Notes: a model not told the origin generated them from the letters alone. A stretch of DNA of 64,000 nt from Streptomyces sp. ISL-94 (GCF_018614075.1 NZ_JAGGOZ010000062.1:37056-101055); one strand, 5' to 3'; positions 1-10,586 are shown, numbered from the stretch's first letter. Translations and numbers: made by a program.

Positions 1-36
1 CCAGAGCATGCCCCGATCCTGTCCCCGCAGACGCGT

Positions 37-68
37 GTGGCGCCTGAGTACGGGTACTCAGGCGCCAC
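37..68. terminator. Bidirectional hairpin terminator
   Basis: A perfect inverted repeat has arms at 37-51 and 54-68 (GTGGCGCCTGAGTAC and its complement) with a two-base centre. It lies just beyond the stop of the epsilon-subunit gene, which reads leftward, so it probably ends that transcript. There is no T-run, as is usual in this GC range. The gene on the left is outside the window. Confidence 0.6.
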
Positions 69-105
69 CGTCCGTTCGCGTCATATTCCGCTTCGGGCTG
101 AGGGC

Positions 106-315
106 CTAGCCGGGCCAGTACGTACGGCCCCACGCGCGCGGCCCCGGCCGCGGCAGCCGGCGCCCCGCCACCCGGGCCGGCGTCGACCACTCGTCCGCGA
201 CCCGGGGCGCGCCCGACGGCGCGGAGGCCAGCGCCGCCGCGCGCGCTTGGACCACCGCCAGTGCGGCGGCCAGCTCCTCCGGGGTCGGATTGCCCTTGAC
301 GACCTTGATCACCAC
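106..315 (-). CDS. Acyl-CoA carboxylase epsilon subunit
   Basis: This 69-residue protein follows the carboxyltransferase gene after a 16-base gap. It starts at GTG 315 behind a good AGGAGG. The N-terminus MVIKVVKGNPTPEELAAAL is the conserved signature of the small epsilon subunits of actinobacterial acyl-CoA carboxylases, followed by a variable linker and a Trp-rich tail (SRPRAWGRTYW-like). In this family the subunit stimulates the alpha-beta complex that makes methylmalonyl- or malonyl-CoA. Assignment rests on this motif and the position after the beta subunit. The alpha (biotin) subunit is not in the window. Confidence 0.88.
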   Translation of the reverse strand: MVIKVVKGNPTPEELAAALAVVQARAAALASAPSGAPRVADEWSTPARVAGRRLPRPGPRAWGRTYWPG

Positions 316-331
316 AGAGACCTCCTGGGGG

Positions 332-1918
<1,587 letters not shown>

Positions 1919-2049
1919 CGGGGTCGCGGCTCCCTGCGTGGTGTCAACTGCCTGGTCAATTGAATGACTACGGCTGGCTACTGGTGCGTAGCGTATCGGC
2001 GGGCATGGCGCTCGGCAGTGCGGCGTTTGACACACCTACATTGGCTTGC

Positions 2050-2916
2050 ATGACGCCATCAGATGCATCAGCAGGAGCTTCCGACGGACGCTGGTCGAAC
2101 CTGGACCGGCCGCCCCTCAACGCCGCCGGCCTGAAACGGGCCCTGGTCGGCGAGGGCGGGCTGTGGACCTCCCTGGAGGTGGTGCCCGCCACCGGGTCGA
2201 CCAATTCGGACCTCGCCGCGCGGGCCGCGGAGCTGCCCGAGGGGGCCGTGCTCGTCGCCGAGGAGCAGACCGCCGGGCGCGGGCGGCTCGACCGGAGCTG
2301 GGTCGCGCCCGCCCGGTCCGGGCTGTTCTTCTCCGTCCTGCTCAAGCCGGGCGGGGCCGTCCCCCAGGAGCGGTGGGGGTGGCTGACCCTGCTGGCCGGG
2401 GTGGCCACCGCGACCGGGCTGTCCCGGGCGGCGGGAGTGGACACCTCCCTCAAGTGGCCCAACGACCTGCTGGTCACCGTGGAAGGTGAGGAGCGCAAGA
2501 CCGGCGGGATCCTCGCCGAGCGGGTCGCCGACGGCGTGGTGATCGGGATCGGGCTCAACGTCACCCTGACCGAGGACGAGCTGCCGGTGCCGGGTGCCGG
2601 GTCCCTCGCCCTGGCCAAGGCCACCGTGACCGACCGGGATCCGCTGCTGAGGGCCGTACTGCGGGCCCTGGAGCAGTGGTACGGGACCTGGCGGGCGGTC
2701 GGCGGCGACCCCGCCGCCAGCGGCCTCCAGGAGACCTACGCGGCCGGCTGCGCCACCCTCGGCCGCCATGTCCGCGCGGAGCTCCCGGGCGGCCGCACGC
2801 TCACCGGAACGGCCGAAGCGGTCGACACCGATGGCCGCCTGGTGATCCGTACGGCCGAAGGGCAGCACGAGGCCGTGGGCGCGGGGGACGTCGTCCACCT
2901 GCGGTCCGTGCACTGA
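2050..2916 (+). CDS. birA: Biotin--[acetyl-CoA-carboxylase] ligase
   Basis: This 288-residue protein attaches biotin through biotinyl-AMP to the carrier lysine of acyl-CoA carboxylases. The catalytic core is clear: STNSDLAARA, the adenylate loop GRGRLDRSW, SLKWPNDLLV and KTGGILAE, with a C-terminal SH3-like domain. The N-terminal DNA-binding domain of bifunctional BirA is absent, so this is a monofunctional ligase. ATG 2050 was chosen because the longer open frame from 1912 has no resemblance upstream. The gene is divergent from the carboxylase beta-subunit gene. Confidence 0.93.
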   Translation: MTPSDASAGASDGRWSNLDRPPLNAAGLKRALVGEGGLWTSLEVVPATGSTNSDLAARAAELPEGAVLVAEEQTAGRGRLDRSWVAPARSGLFFSVLLKPGGAVPQERWGWLTLLAGVATATGLSRAAGVDTSLKWPNDLLVTVEGEERKTGGILAERVADGVVIGIGLNVTLTEDELPVPGAGSLALAKATVTDRDPLLRAVLRALEQWYGTWRAVGGDPAASGLQETYAAGCATLGRHVRAELPGGRTLTGTAEAVDTDGRLVIRTAEGQHEAVGAGDVVHLRSVH

Positions 2917-2975
2917 CCCCTGCATCCCGTGCACCCCGGCGCCGCCCGGGCGGGCCGCGTCCGCCGTCCGGCCGC

Positions 2976-3011
2976 ACTCCCCCTTCCCCGAAGAAACGGG
3001 GAGGGGGAGTG
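2976..3011 (+). terminator. Terminator after biotin ligase
   Basis: A CCCCCTTCCCCG arm is followed by the loop AAGAAA and CGGGGAGGGGG, with one bulged base. The GC-rich hairpin lies in the 195-base gap between the ligase stop and the cyclase start and likely ends the ligase transcript. Confidence 0.6.
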
Positions 3012-3111
3012 AGCTACGGCACACCTGCCGTATGGTTTAGGCGATCCCGGTGCTCGCGGTGATCAACCGGTTCGGCAGGGCATTGCGCACGGAATGGACA
3101 GGAGGCGGCCC

Positions 3112-4266
3112 TTGACCGTCGGCGATTCAACGTCCAGCGCGCCCAACCACGGGCACACCGGTCCGGGCACCCCGATCGGGCGGGATCAGCACACCCCCCA
3201 CCACGAGGTCGACCACACGGTGCAGCCCACGGCGGACCCTCTCGCCATCCGGCTGGAGCAGCTGATCCTCGGCGCCGAGCGCCGCTACACGCCCTTCCAG
3301 GCCGCCCGCAGTGCCGGGGTCTCGATGGAGCTCGCCTCGCGCTTCTGGCGGGCCATGGGCTTCGCCGACATCGGCCAGGCCAAGGCGCTGACGGAAGCCG
3401 ACGTACTGGCGCTGCGCCGGCTCGCCGGCCTGGTGGAGGCCGGGCTGCTGTCGGAGCCGATGGCGGTGCAGGTGGCCCGGTCCACCGGGCAGACCACGGC
3501 GCGGCTGGCGGAGTGGCAGATCGACTCCTTCCTGGAGGGGCTCACGGAGCCGCCGGAGCCGGGCATGACCCGTACGGAGGTCACGTACCCCCTGGTGGAG
3601 CTGCTGCTGCCCGAGCTGGAGGAGTTCCTGGTCTACGTGTGGCGGCGCCAGCTGGCGGCCGCCACCGGGCGCGTGGTGCAGGTGGCGGACGACGAGGAGA
3701 TGGTCGACCGGCGCCTCGCGGTGGGCTTCGCCGACCTGGTGGGCTTCACCCGGCTGACGCGGCGGCTGGAGGAGGAGCAGCTCGGCGAGCTCGTCGAGTC
3801 CTTCGAGACCACGTCGGCGGACCTGGTGGCCGCGCACGGCGGCCGGCTGATCAAGACCCTCGGTGACGAGGTGCTGTACTGCGCCGACGACGCGGCGACG
3901 GCGGCCGAGATCGCGCTGCGGCTCATCGAGACGATGGAGGCCGACGCGCAGATGCCCGAGCTGCGGGTCGGGATCGCCTTCGGCACGGTGACGACGCGGA
4001 TGGGCGACGTCTTCGGGACCACGGTGAACCTCGCGAGCCGGCTGACGTCGATAGCGCCGAAGGACGCGGTGCTGGTGGACGGGGCGATGGCCGAGGAGCT
4101 GGGCCGGACCGGGGCCGCGCCGGTCTCCGAGAAGGAGGCCGAGTCCGAGGAGGGCGGCGGCGGGTACCGCTTCGCGCTCCAGCCGATGTGGCAGCGGCCG
4201 GTGCGCGGGCTGGGTGTCGTGGAGCCCTGGTCGCTGACGCGCAGGAAGCCTAAGATCCCCGGATAA
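3112..4266 (+). CDS. cya: Class III adenylate/guanylate cyclase
   Basis: This 384-residue cytoplasmic protein has a class III cyclase catalytic domain at about residues 200-345. It shows FADLVGFT (Asp208) and the second metal Asp in LGDEV (Asp252), then FGTTVNLASR. The domain makes cyclic nucleotide, probably cAMP. The first 190 residues are helical and resemble the N-terminal regulatory region of actinobacterial cyclases, with a short MerR-like stretch around 60-110. I chose TTG 3112 because GGAGG at 3101-3105 sits six bases upstream; the in-frame ATG 3094 would place that site inside the gene. In streptomycetes the single cya is tied to germination and development. Confidence 0.88.
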   Translation: MTVGDSTSSAPNHGHTGPGTPIGRDQHTPHHEVDHTVQPTADPLAIRLEQLILGAERRYTPFQAARSAGVSMELASRFWRAMGFADIGQAKALTEADVLALRRLAGLVEAGLLSEPMAVQVARSTGQTTARLAEWQIDSFLEGLTEPPEPGMTRTEVTYPLVELLLPELEEFLVYVWRRQLAAATGRVVQVADDEEMVDRRLAVGFADLVGFTRLTRRLEEEQLGELVESFETTSADLVAAHGGRLIKTLGDEVLYCADDAATAAEIALRLIETMEADAQMPELRVGIAFGTVTTRMGDVFGTTVNLASRLTSIAPKDAVLVDGAMAEELGRTGAAPVSEKEAESEEGGGGYRFALQPMWQRPVRGLGVVEPWSLTRRKPKIPG

Positions 4267-4289
4267 CGTTCGTTAACCGGGAGGGTCCT

Positions 4290-5096
4290 GTGCCAGTGCA
4301 GTCACAGCCAGTCGAGTCGGAGTTCGTGGCGGTACGCCGGCACGAGGGCGGGGTCACGGAGCTGGTCCTGGACCGCCCCAAGGCGATGAACGCGGTGTCC
4401 ACGCAGATGGCCCGCGCCATCGGGGCTGCCTGCGCCGACCTGGCCGCGGACGCTTCCGTACGGGTGGTCGTGCTCTCCTCCACCGCGGAACGGGCGTTCT
4501 GCGTCGGTGCGGACCTCAAGGAGCGGAACTCGCTGTCGGATGCCGAGCTGGTGCGGCAGCGGCCGACCACGCGGGGGGCGTACGGGGGCGTGCTGGAGCT
4601 GCCGATGCCCACGATCGCCGCCGTGCACGGCTTCGCGCTGGGCGGCGGCTTCGAGCTGGCCCTGGCCTGCGATGTGATCGTCGCCGACGAGACGGCCGTG
4701 GTCGGCCTGCCCGAGGTGTCGGTGGGCGTGATCCCGGGCGGCGGCGGCACGCAGCTGCTGCCGCGCCGGGTGGGGGCGGCGCGGGCAGCCGAGCTGATCT
4801 TCACGGCGCGCCGGGTGGAGGCGGCCGAGGCGCTGTCCCTGGGCCTGGTGGACTCGGTGGTTCCCGCGGGCGAGGACCGGGAGCAGGCCCTGGCGCTGGC
4901 GGCCCGGATGGCGGCGAACTCCCCGGTGGGCCTGCGGGCGGCCAAGCGGGCACTGCGGCTGGGGCACGGGATGGACCTCACGGCCGGTCTGGAGATCGAG
5001 GACGCGGCCTGGCGGACGGTGGCCTTCTCCGGCGACCGGGCGGAGGGCGTGGCGGCGTTCAACGAGAAGCGCAAGCCGAACTGGCCCGGGCAGTAG
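4290..5096 (+). CDS. Enoyl-CoA hydratase/isomerase family protein
   Basis: A 268-residue crotonase-fold protein. The oxyanion-hole signatures are present: AFCVGADLKER for the first loop and GFALGGGFELALACD for the second, followed by PEVSVGVIPGGGGTQ with the catalytic Glu region. It most likely hydrates trans-2-enoyl-CoA in fatty-acid or branched-acid breakdown; the exact substrate cannot be read from sequence. GTG 4290 follows GGGAGG closely. It lies 23 bases after the cyclase and may be co-transcribed with it. Confidence 0.88.
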   Translation: MPVQSQPVESEFVAVRRHEGGVTELVLDRPKAMNAVSTQMARAIGAACADLAADASVRVVVLSSTAERAFCVGADLKERNSLSDAELVRQRPTTRGAYGGVLELPMPTIAAVHGFALGGGFELALACDVIVADETAVVGLPEVSVGVIPGGGGTQLLPRRVGAARAAELIFTARRVEAAEALSLGLVDSVVPAGEDREQALALAARMAANSPVGLRAAKRALRLGHGMDLTAGLEIEDAAWRTVAFSGDRAEGVAAFNEKRKPNWPGQ

Positions 5097-5188
5097 CGGG
5101 GGGCTGCCGCTTACGGCCCGTGATCTTGCTGTCACCGAAAGCCGCGCCAATTATCACTAAATCGGACAAACTTCCCTAACCTGGGGTG

Positions 5189-6304
5189 ATGGGAGTCGAC
5201 GGGCGGCTGCGAGCCGTGGTGGGCCTCGCGCAGGCGATGGCCGCGGCCAACGCTCCGCGGGACAGTGTGCGGGCGGCCGCGCGGGGCGCGCGGGTGGCCC
5301 TGGACGGCTCCTTCGCCGCGATCTCCGCCTGGGAGCGCGAGCGCGGGCGCCTGCGGGTGCTCGTGAACGAGGGGGAGCGGCGGCCCGGGGAGGTGGAGTT
5401 CCCCGAGGACGAGTCCTACCCGGTGCACGACTTCCCCGAGATCACCGAATTCCTGCACGAGCGGTGGGCGGGCGGCGGCGGCCCGCACGCCTGGGTGGAG
5501 AACGCGGTCGGCGACCGGCCGGGCCGGCGGGGCGAGGCCCTGCGGCGGCGCGGTCGCGGGACCTGCGTGGTCGCGCCGGTGGTGCTGAGCGGGCGGGCCT
5601 GGGGCGAGCTGTACGTCGCCCGGGACGAAGGGCTGCCCGACTTCGACGAGGACGACGCGGAGTTCGCGACCGTGCTGGCCGCCGTGGTCGCGGCCGGGCT
5701 CGCGCAGAACGAGCGGCTGGAGGAGGCCCGGCGGCTCGCCTTCACCGACCCGCTGACCGGGCTCGCGAACCGGCGGGCCGTCGACATGCGGCTCGACGAG
5801 GCACTGGAGGAGCACCGGCGGACGGGGGTCGTGGTGAGCCTCGTCGTCTGCGACCTGAACGGCCTGAAGAAGGTCAACGACACCCTGGGCCACGCCATGG
5901 GCGACCGGCTGCTGGAGCGCTTCGGGTCGGTGCTGAGCCTGTGCGGGGCCATACTGCCGGGTGCGCTGGTGGCGCGGCTGGGCGGTGACGAGTTCTGCCT
6001 GGTCGGGGTCGGGCCGACGGCGGACGAGGTCGTACGGGTCACCGAGGAGGTGTGCGCGCGGGCCGCGGAGCTGGAGCTGGGGGAGGGGGTGGCCTGCGGG
6101 GTGGCGTCCACCGGGGATCCGATCGGGCTGGTGAAGTCCTCCCGGCGGCTGTTCCGCCTCGCCGACGCCGCGCAGTACAAGGCGAAGGCGGCCCGCTCGG
6201 CGAAGCCGGTCGTCGCGGGGCGCGACACCGCGGTGGTCCGCCTGGCCGACGCCGCCGCCGAAGCCGCCTCGGGCGAACGCCGCCGGTTCCGAGGCCGCCC
6301 ATGA
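5189..6304 (+). CDS. GAF-GGDEF diguanylate cyclase
   Basis: The product (about 371 residues) has an N-terminal GAF-like sensor region (about 15-175) and a GGDEF domain (about 180-350) with an intact active site: FTDPLTGLANRR, DLNGLKKVND and LGGDEF at 264-269. It should make cyclic di-GMP, which in streptomycetes holds back sporulation through BldD. No transmembrane segment is visible, so it is a cytosolic sensor. The GTG at 5186 is immediately upstream and equally possible as start; neither has a strong ribosome site. The C-terminal 20 residues are low-complexity. Confidence 0.88.
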   Translation: MGVDGRLRAVVGLAQAMAAANAPRDSVRAAARGARVALDGSFAAISAWERERGRLRVLVNEGERRPGEVEFPEDESYPVHDFPEITEFLHERWAGGGGPHAWVENAVGDRPGRRGEALRRRGRGTCVVAPVVLSGRAWGELYVARDEGLPDFDEDDAEFATVLAAVVAAGLAQNERLEEARRLAFTDPLTGLANRRAVDMRLDEALEEHRRTGVVVSLVVCDLNGLKKVNDTLGHAMGDRLLERFGSVLSLCGAILPGALVARLGGDEFCLVGVGPTADEVVRVTEEVCARAAELELGEGVACGVASTGDPIGLVKSSRRLFRLADAAQYKAKAARSAKPVVAGRDTAVVRLADAAAEAASGERRRFRGRP

Positions 6305-6329
6305 CGGCCCCGCGTCCCCAGGCCCCCTG

Positions 6330-6640
6330 CGGGTCCGCGTCCTGGGGCTCTGCCCCAGCCCCCGCGCCTCCATCGCCGGCGGGGCTGCTGGTGGCTGCTG
6401 CCGTCCGTTTGGCGCGGGAGCCGGGCGTCGGCCGAATCAAACCCCGCCGGCGATGGAGGCGCGGGGGGCGGGGCGGGGCCCCAGGCTCTGGCCCGCACGC
6501 GGGCTGTGGCATCGGCCGAATCAAGCCTCGTCGGCGTTTGAGGCGCGGGGTGCGGGGCGGAAGCCCCGGCGGTGACCCGCAAGGGGGGCGCGCCCGGCCC
6601 GTTCAGCCTCGCCGGCGATCGGGGCGCTGGGCGGGCCCGG
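6330..6640. repeat. Cluster of GC-rich intergenic repeat units
   Basis: The 426-base gap before hutH holds no credible gene. It holds at least four diverged copies of a unit of about 40 bases built around CCGGCG(T/A)TTGAGGCGCGG and GGGGCGGAGCCCC. Approximate positions are 6347-6388 (inverted), 6438-6482, 6524-6571 and 6604-6638. The same unit occurs at 58690-58735 and three times between 59815 and 60000. From memory such units are common between Streptomyces genes. Paired copies in opposite orientation could fold into hairpins and end the cyclase transcript. Confidence 0.65.
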
Positions 6641-6730
6641 TGGACATGCCCCGCAGGGGGGAGGTGGCTGTTCCGGGGCCCGGGCCGGGAGGGGGTGACA
6701 TGAAGCGATTCAATCCGTAGGGTGCTGAAT

Positions 6731-8278
6731 ATGGATATGCACACTGTCGTAGTGGGGACCTCCGGGACCACCGCCGAGGACGTCATCGCCGTCGCCCGCG
6801 GCAACGCACGGGTCGAGCTGTCCGGCGAGGCCCTCGACGCGCTCGCCCGCGCCCGCGAGATCGTCGACGCGCTCGCCGCCAAGCCCGAGCCCGTCTACGG
6901 GGTGTCCACCGGGTTCGGCGCGCTCGCCTCCCGCCACATCAGCCCCGAGCTGCGCGCCCAGCTCCAGCGCAACATCGTCCGCTCGCACGCCGCCGGCATG
7001 GGCCCGCGCGTCGAGCGGGAGGTCGTCCGCGCGCTGATGTTCCTGCGGCTCAAGACCGTCGCCTCCGGGCACACCGGCGTGCGCCCCTCCGTCGCCCAGA
7101 CCATGGCCGACGTGCTGAACGCCGGCATCACCCCCGTCGTCCACGAGTACGGCTCCCTCGGCTGCTCCGGCGACCTCGCGCCGCTCTCCCACTGCGCGCT
7201 CGCGCTCATGGGCGAGGGTGACGCCGAGGGCCCGGACGGGATCGTCCGCCCCGCCGGCGAGCTGCTCGCCGAGGCCGGCATCGAGCCCGTCGAGCTCCGC
7301 GAGAAGGAGGGCCTCGCCCTCCTCAACGGCACCGACGGCATGCTCGGCATGCTGATCATGGCCCTCGCCGACCTCGGCAAGCTCTACACCTCCGCCGACA
7401 TCACCGCCGCGCTGACGCTGGAGGCCCTGCTCGGCACCGAGAAGGTACTCCAGCCCGAGTTGCACGCCATCCGCCCGCACCCCGGCCAGGGCGCCTCCGC
7501 CGCCAACATGGCCGCCGTCCTGAAGGGCTCCGGCCTCACCGGGCACTTCCAGGAGGAGTCCGCCCCGCGCGTGCAGGACGCCTACTCCGTGCGCTGCGCG
7601 CCGCAGGTGGCCGGCGCCGGCCGCGACACCATGGCGCACGCCGCCCTGGTGGCCTCCCGCGAGCTGGCCGCCGCCGTGGACAACCCGGTGGTCCTGCCCG
7701 ACGGGCGCGTGGAGTCGAACGGCAACTTCCACGGCGCCCCGGTCGCGTACGTCCTGGACTTCCTGGCCATCGCCGCCGCCGACCTCGGCTCCATCGCCGA
7801 GCGGCGCACCGACCGGCTGCTCGACAAGAACCGCTCGCACGGCCTGCCGCCCTTCCTCGCGGACGACGCCGGCGTGGACTCCGGTCTGATGATCGCCCAG
7901 TACACGCAGGCCGCCCTGGTCAGTGAGATGAAGCGGCTCGCGGTGCCGGCCTCCGCCGACTCGATCCCCTCCTCCGCCATGCAGGAGGACCACGTCTCGA
8001 TGGGGTGGTCGGCCGCGCGCAAGCTCCGTACGGCGGTCGACAACCTGACCCGGATCATCGCCATCGAGCTGTACGCGGCCACCCGCGCCATCGAGCTGCG
8101 CCACGGGCTGACCGCGGCCCCGGCCAGCCGGGCGGCGATCGAGGCCGCCCGCGCGGCGGGCGTGCAGGGCCCGGGGCCGGATCGTTTCCTCGCGCCTGAC
8201 CTGGCCGCCGCTGACGAGTTCGTCCGTACGGGCGCTCTCGTCGCCGCGGTGGAAGGCGTGACGGGCCCGCTGGCCTGA
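6731..8278 (+). CDS. hutH: Histidine ammonia-lyase
   Basis: This 515-residue enzyme deaminates L-histidine to urocanate, the first step of histidine use. It has YGVSTGFG (residues 56-63), the MIO-forming loop GSLGCSGDLAPL (141-152), and the C-terminal MQEDHVSMGW. The self-cyclising triad reads Cys-Ser-Gly (145-147) rather than the common Ala-Ser-Gly, a variant I recall as known in Streptomyces enzymes. ATG 6731 has AGGGTG upstream; ATG 6737 is also possible. The rest of the hut pathway is not adjacent, as is usual in this genus. Confidence 0.95.
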   Translation: MDMHTVVVGTSGTTAEDVIAVARGNARVELSGEALDALARAREIVDALAAKPEPVYGVSTGFGALASRHISPELRAQLQRNIVRSHAAGMGPRVEREVVRALMFLRLKTVASGHTGVRPSVAQTMADVLNAGITPVVHEYGSLGCSGDLAPLSHCALALMGEGDAEGPDGIVRPAGELLAEAGIEPVELREKEGLALLNGTDGMLGMLIMALADLGKLYTSADITAALTLEALLGTEKVLQPELHAIRPHPGQGASAANMAAVLKGSGLTGHFQEESAPRVQDAYSVRCAPQVAGAGRDTMAHAALVASRELAAAVDNPVVLPDGRVESNGNFHGAPVAYVLDFLAIAAADLGSIAERRTDRLLDKNRSHGLPPFLADDAGVDSGLMIAQYTQAALVSEMKRLAVPASADSIPSSAMQEDHVSMGWSAARKLRTAVDNLTRIIAIELYAATRAIELRHGLTAAPASRAAIEAARAAGVQGPGPDRFLAPDLAAADEFVRTGALVAAVEGVTGPLA

Positions 8279-8296
8279 CGGAGTCGACACCGCAGC

Positions 8297-8328
8297 CGAA
8301 GGGCCGTCCCGACCGGGGCGGCCCTTCG
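8297..8328. terminator. Terminator between convergent genes
   Basis: Perfect 10-bp arms CGAAGGGCCG (8297-8306) and CGGCCCTTCG (8319-8328) lie between the stop of hutH and the stop of the convergent LAXTG gene, so the hairpin can serve both. Confidence 0.7.
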
Positions 8329-8341
8329 CCGTGCGCGGGCC

Positions 8342-8665
8342 CTACAGGGCGCGGGAGCGGCGTACCGAGAACGTGACGAAGCCGGCCCCGATGCCGAGGC
8401 AGACCGTACCGCCCAGGAGGTACGGGGTGGTATCGGTCGAGCCGGTGTCGGCGAGCGAGAGCGGAACCGGCTGGGAGCCCGTCTGGGTCCGTGGCCCGGC
8501 CGCGGGCGCGGCACTGTCGGCGCTCGCGGCGTTCGCGGCGGCGGGGACGCCCGAAGGGCCTCCTGCGGCCCCGGGCGCGGTCGCATTGGCCGAGGGCACG
8601 AACCAGAGGGCGCCGAGGAGGGTGGTCGCTCCGAGAGCGGTGAGCAGCGGACGGCGTGCGGACAC
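8342..8665 (-). CDS. Small LAXTG-anchored cell-wall protein
   Basis: A 107-residue exported protein. It has a signal peptide (about 1-29, ending SANATA), an Ala/Pro/Gly-rich middle, then a sorting signal of LADTG at 71-75, a hydrophobic segment (about 82-100) and the tail RRSR. LAXTG is the motif used by class E sortases of Streptomyces, so it is probably linked covalently to peptidoglycan. The mature part is only about 45 residues with no recognisable domain. GTG 8665 follows AAGGGGGAT. No sortase gene is nearby. Confidence 0.78.
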   Translation of the reverse strand: MSARRPLLTALGATTLLGALWFVPSANATAPGAAGGPSGVPAAANAASADSAAPAAGPRTQTGSQPVPLSLADTGSTDTTPYLLGGTVCLGIGAGFVTFSVRRSRAL

Positions 8666-8772
8666 GGTGCGATCCCCCTTGTGGCAGCAGTGAATTGGCC
8701 GTGTGCGGTGATGCTACGGAAAGGGGCGGGTCGTGGGAAAGCCGGGGGTTCCGCGGGCTTACTCTCCGTCGT

Positions 8773-9114
8773 ATGAACCCTTCTGAGACATCACGATTCA
8801 TCCGCCTTCGGGTGGATTTGGTACTGGAGGTTCCGGATCCGGATGCACTGACCGGAGCGGCCCTCACCCACATCGAGGCCGACGAGTTCATGCCGGAGGA
8901 GGAGCGCGGCCACGCCGAGTCCGCCGTCCGCGAGGACGAATCGGAGGCCCTCGCCTACCTGGTCGACCCCACTGACCTGGTCGCGGAGATCCCCGGCGTG
9001 GAGCTGGCGCAGGCCTCATGGAGCAGCGAGCCCGTGGAATACGACCCCGAGTCCATGGAGTGGGACCTCGACGAGGAAGATGGGGACTTCGACGAAGAAA
9101 CCGGCAACGCCTGA
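8773..9114 (+). CDS. Conserved acidic hypothetical protein
   Basis: A 113-residue cytosolic protein of unknown function. The N-terminus (MNPSETSRFIRLRVDLVLEV) is basic and beta-like, and the C-terminal 45 residues are strongly acidic (DLDEEDGDFDEE). ATG 8773 was chosen because the frame upstream of it shows no protein-like character and overlaps the promoter of the divergent LAXTG gene. No known domain is recognised. Confidence 0.6.
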   Translation: MNPSETSRFIRLRVDLVLEVPDPDALTGAALTHIEADEFMPEEERGHAESAVREDESEALAYLVDPTDLVAEIPGVELAQASWSSEPVEYDPESMEWDLDEEDGDFDEETGNA

Positions 9115-9182
9115 CCGTGTGGTAGCCCACATCCCACCGGAATGTGGAACCGACCCGCGCCGTTAACGCGTTGTCAGGACGA

Positions 9183-9206
9183 GGCAGGGGGGCGTTTCCC
9201 CCTGCC
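9183..9206 (+). terminator. Hairpin before the L,D-transpeptidase gene
   Basis: GGCAGGGGG and CCCCCTGCC form a hairpin around a short loop in the 145-base gap. It may terminate the upstream small gene or form part of the leader of the downstream lipoprotein gene; sequence alone does not decide. Confidence 0.45.
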
Positions 9207-9259
9207 CGGCCAACCCCGGGACGGCAGCCCCGGGGTTTCCGGCAACGATGGAGTGGCGT

Positions 9260-10516
9260 GTGAGGACGGACAGCAAGCGGCGGAAAAGGTCCCTGGTGGC
9301 TGTATCCGCCGTGCTCGGCGGTGTACTGATGCTCGCGGCGTGCGGTGGCGAAGACGACGGGAAGCCGGGCGCAGCCGAGACCAGCAAGTCCCAGGCGGAG
9401 GTCGACGCGGCGGCGGCCAAGGACGCCTCCAAGGCCCGAATAACGATCACGCCGAAGGACGGCGCCACCAACGTCGGCCTCAACGACGCGACGAACGTCG
9501 CCGTCAGCGACGGCACGCTCACCAGCGTCGAGCTGAAGACCTCCGAAGGCACGGCCGTGGCCGGCAAGATCGCGGCCGACGGCAAGAGCTGGAAGCCCGA
9601 CGCGGCGCTGAAGCGCTCCACCAAGTACGCCCTGTCGGCGACGGCGAAGGACGCCGGCGGCCGCGAGGCGCACGAGAACGCCTCCTTCACCACGGTCTCC
9701 CCGGAGAACAGCTTCGTCGGCTCGTTCATCCCGGACGAGGGCCAGACCGTCGGCGTGGGCATGCCGGTCTCCATCACCTTCAACAAGCCGATCAAGGACC
9801 AGAAGGCCGTCCAGGCCGCCATCTCCGTCACCTCCAGCAGCGGCCAGGAAATCGTCGGCCACTGGTTCGGCTCGCAGCGGCTGGACTTCCGCCCGGAGCA
9901 GTACTGGCAGGCGAACTCCACCGTCACGCTGAAGCTGGCGCTGGAGGGTGTCCAGGGCGCTCCCGGCGTCCAGGGCGTCCAGAACAAGACCGTCACCTTC
10001 AAGATCGGCCGGAGCCAGGTCTCCACGGTCGACGCGAAGTCGAAGAAGATGACGGTCACCCGGGACGGCGCGGTCCTCAAGACCATCCCGATCTCGGCGG
10101 GCTCCCCGGAGAACCCGACGTACAACGGCCAGATGGTGATCTCCGAGAAGTTCAAGGAGACCCGGATGGACGGTTCCACCGTCGGCTTCAAGAACGAAGA
10201 GGGCAAGGGCGAGTACGACATCAAGGACGTACCGCACGCGATGCGCCTGTCGACCTCCGGCACCTTCATCCACGGCAACTACTGGGGCTCGGACTCGATC
10301 TTCGGCAGTGTCAACACCAGCCACGGCTGTGTCGGCCTGAACGACGCCAAGGGCGCGAACGACCCGAACCAGCCGGCCGCCTGGTTCTACGACAACTCGC
10401 TCATCGGCGACGTGGTCACCGTCGTCAACTCCCCGGACAAGACCGTCAAGCCGGACAACGGCCTCAACGGCTGGAACATGAGCTGGGCGGAGTGGAAGGC
10501 CGGCGCGGCCGTCTGA
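9260..10516 (+). CDS. L,D-transpeptidase lipoprotein
   Basis: A 418-residue exported lipoprotein with lipobox LAAC (Cys28), an Ig-like region (about 55-245) and a C-terminal YkuD catalytic domain. The active-site block has HGNYWG followed by SHGCVGL, with catalytic Cys357 and His355. Such enzymes make 3-3 cross-links in peptidoglycan, which are abundant in actinomycetes. GTG 9260 (MRTDSKRRKRS) is preferred because TGGAG lies six bases upstream and it gives a normal signal peptide; ATG 9248 is four codons earlier. Confidence 0.92.
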   Translation: MRTDSKRRKRSLVAVSAVLGGVLMLAACGGEDDGKPGAAETSKSQAEVDAAAAKDASKARITITPKDGATNVGLNDATNVAVSDGTLTSVELKTSEGTAVAGKIAADGKSWKPDAALKRSTKYALSATAKDAGGREAHENASFTTVSPENSFVGSFIPDEGQTVGVGMPVSITFNKPIKDQKAVQAAISVTSSSGQEIVGHWFGSQRLDFRPEQYWQANSTVTLKLALEGVQGAPGVQGVQNKTVTFKIGRSQVSTVDAKSKKMTVTRDGAVLKTIPISAGSPENPTYNGQMVISEKFKETRMDGSTVGFKNEEGKGEYDIKDVPHAMRLSTSGTFIHGNYWGSDSIFGSVNTSHGCVGLNDAKGANDPNQPAAWFYDNSLIGDVVTVVNSPDKTVKPDNGLNGWNMSWAEWKAGAAV

Positions 10517-10543
10517 TCCGCCCGACCCGCGCGACCTCCTGAA

Positions 10544-10586
10544 GACGGACGGCGGGGAGCCCCTCACGGGCTCCCCGCCGTCCGTC
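10544..10586. terminator. Strong bidirectional terminator
   Basis: Perfect 19-bp arms at 10544-10562 and 10568-10586 flank the loop CTCAC, between the L,D-transpeptidase and the convergent regulator gene. Confidence 0.85.
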
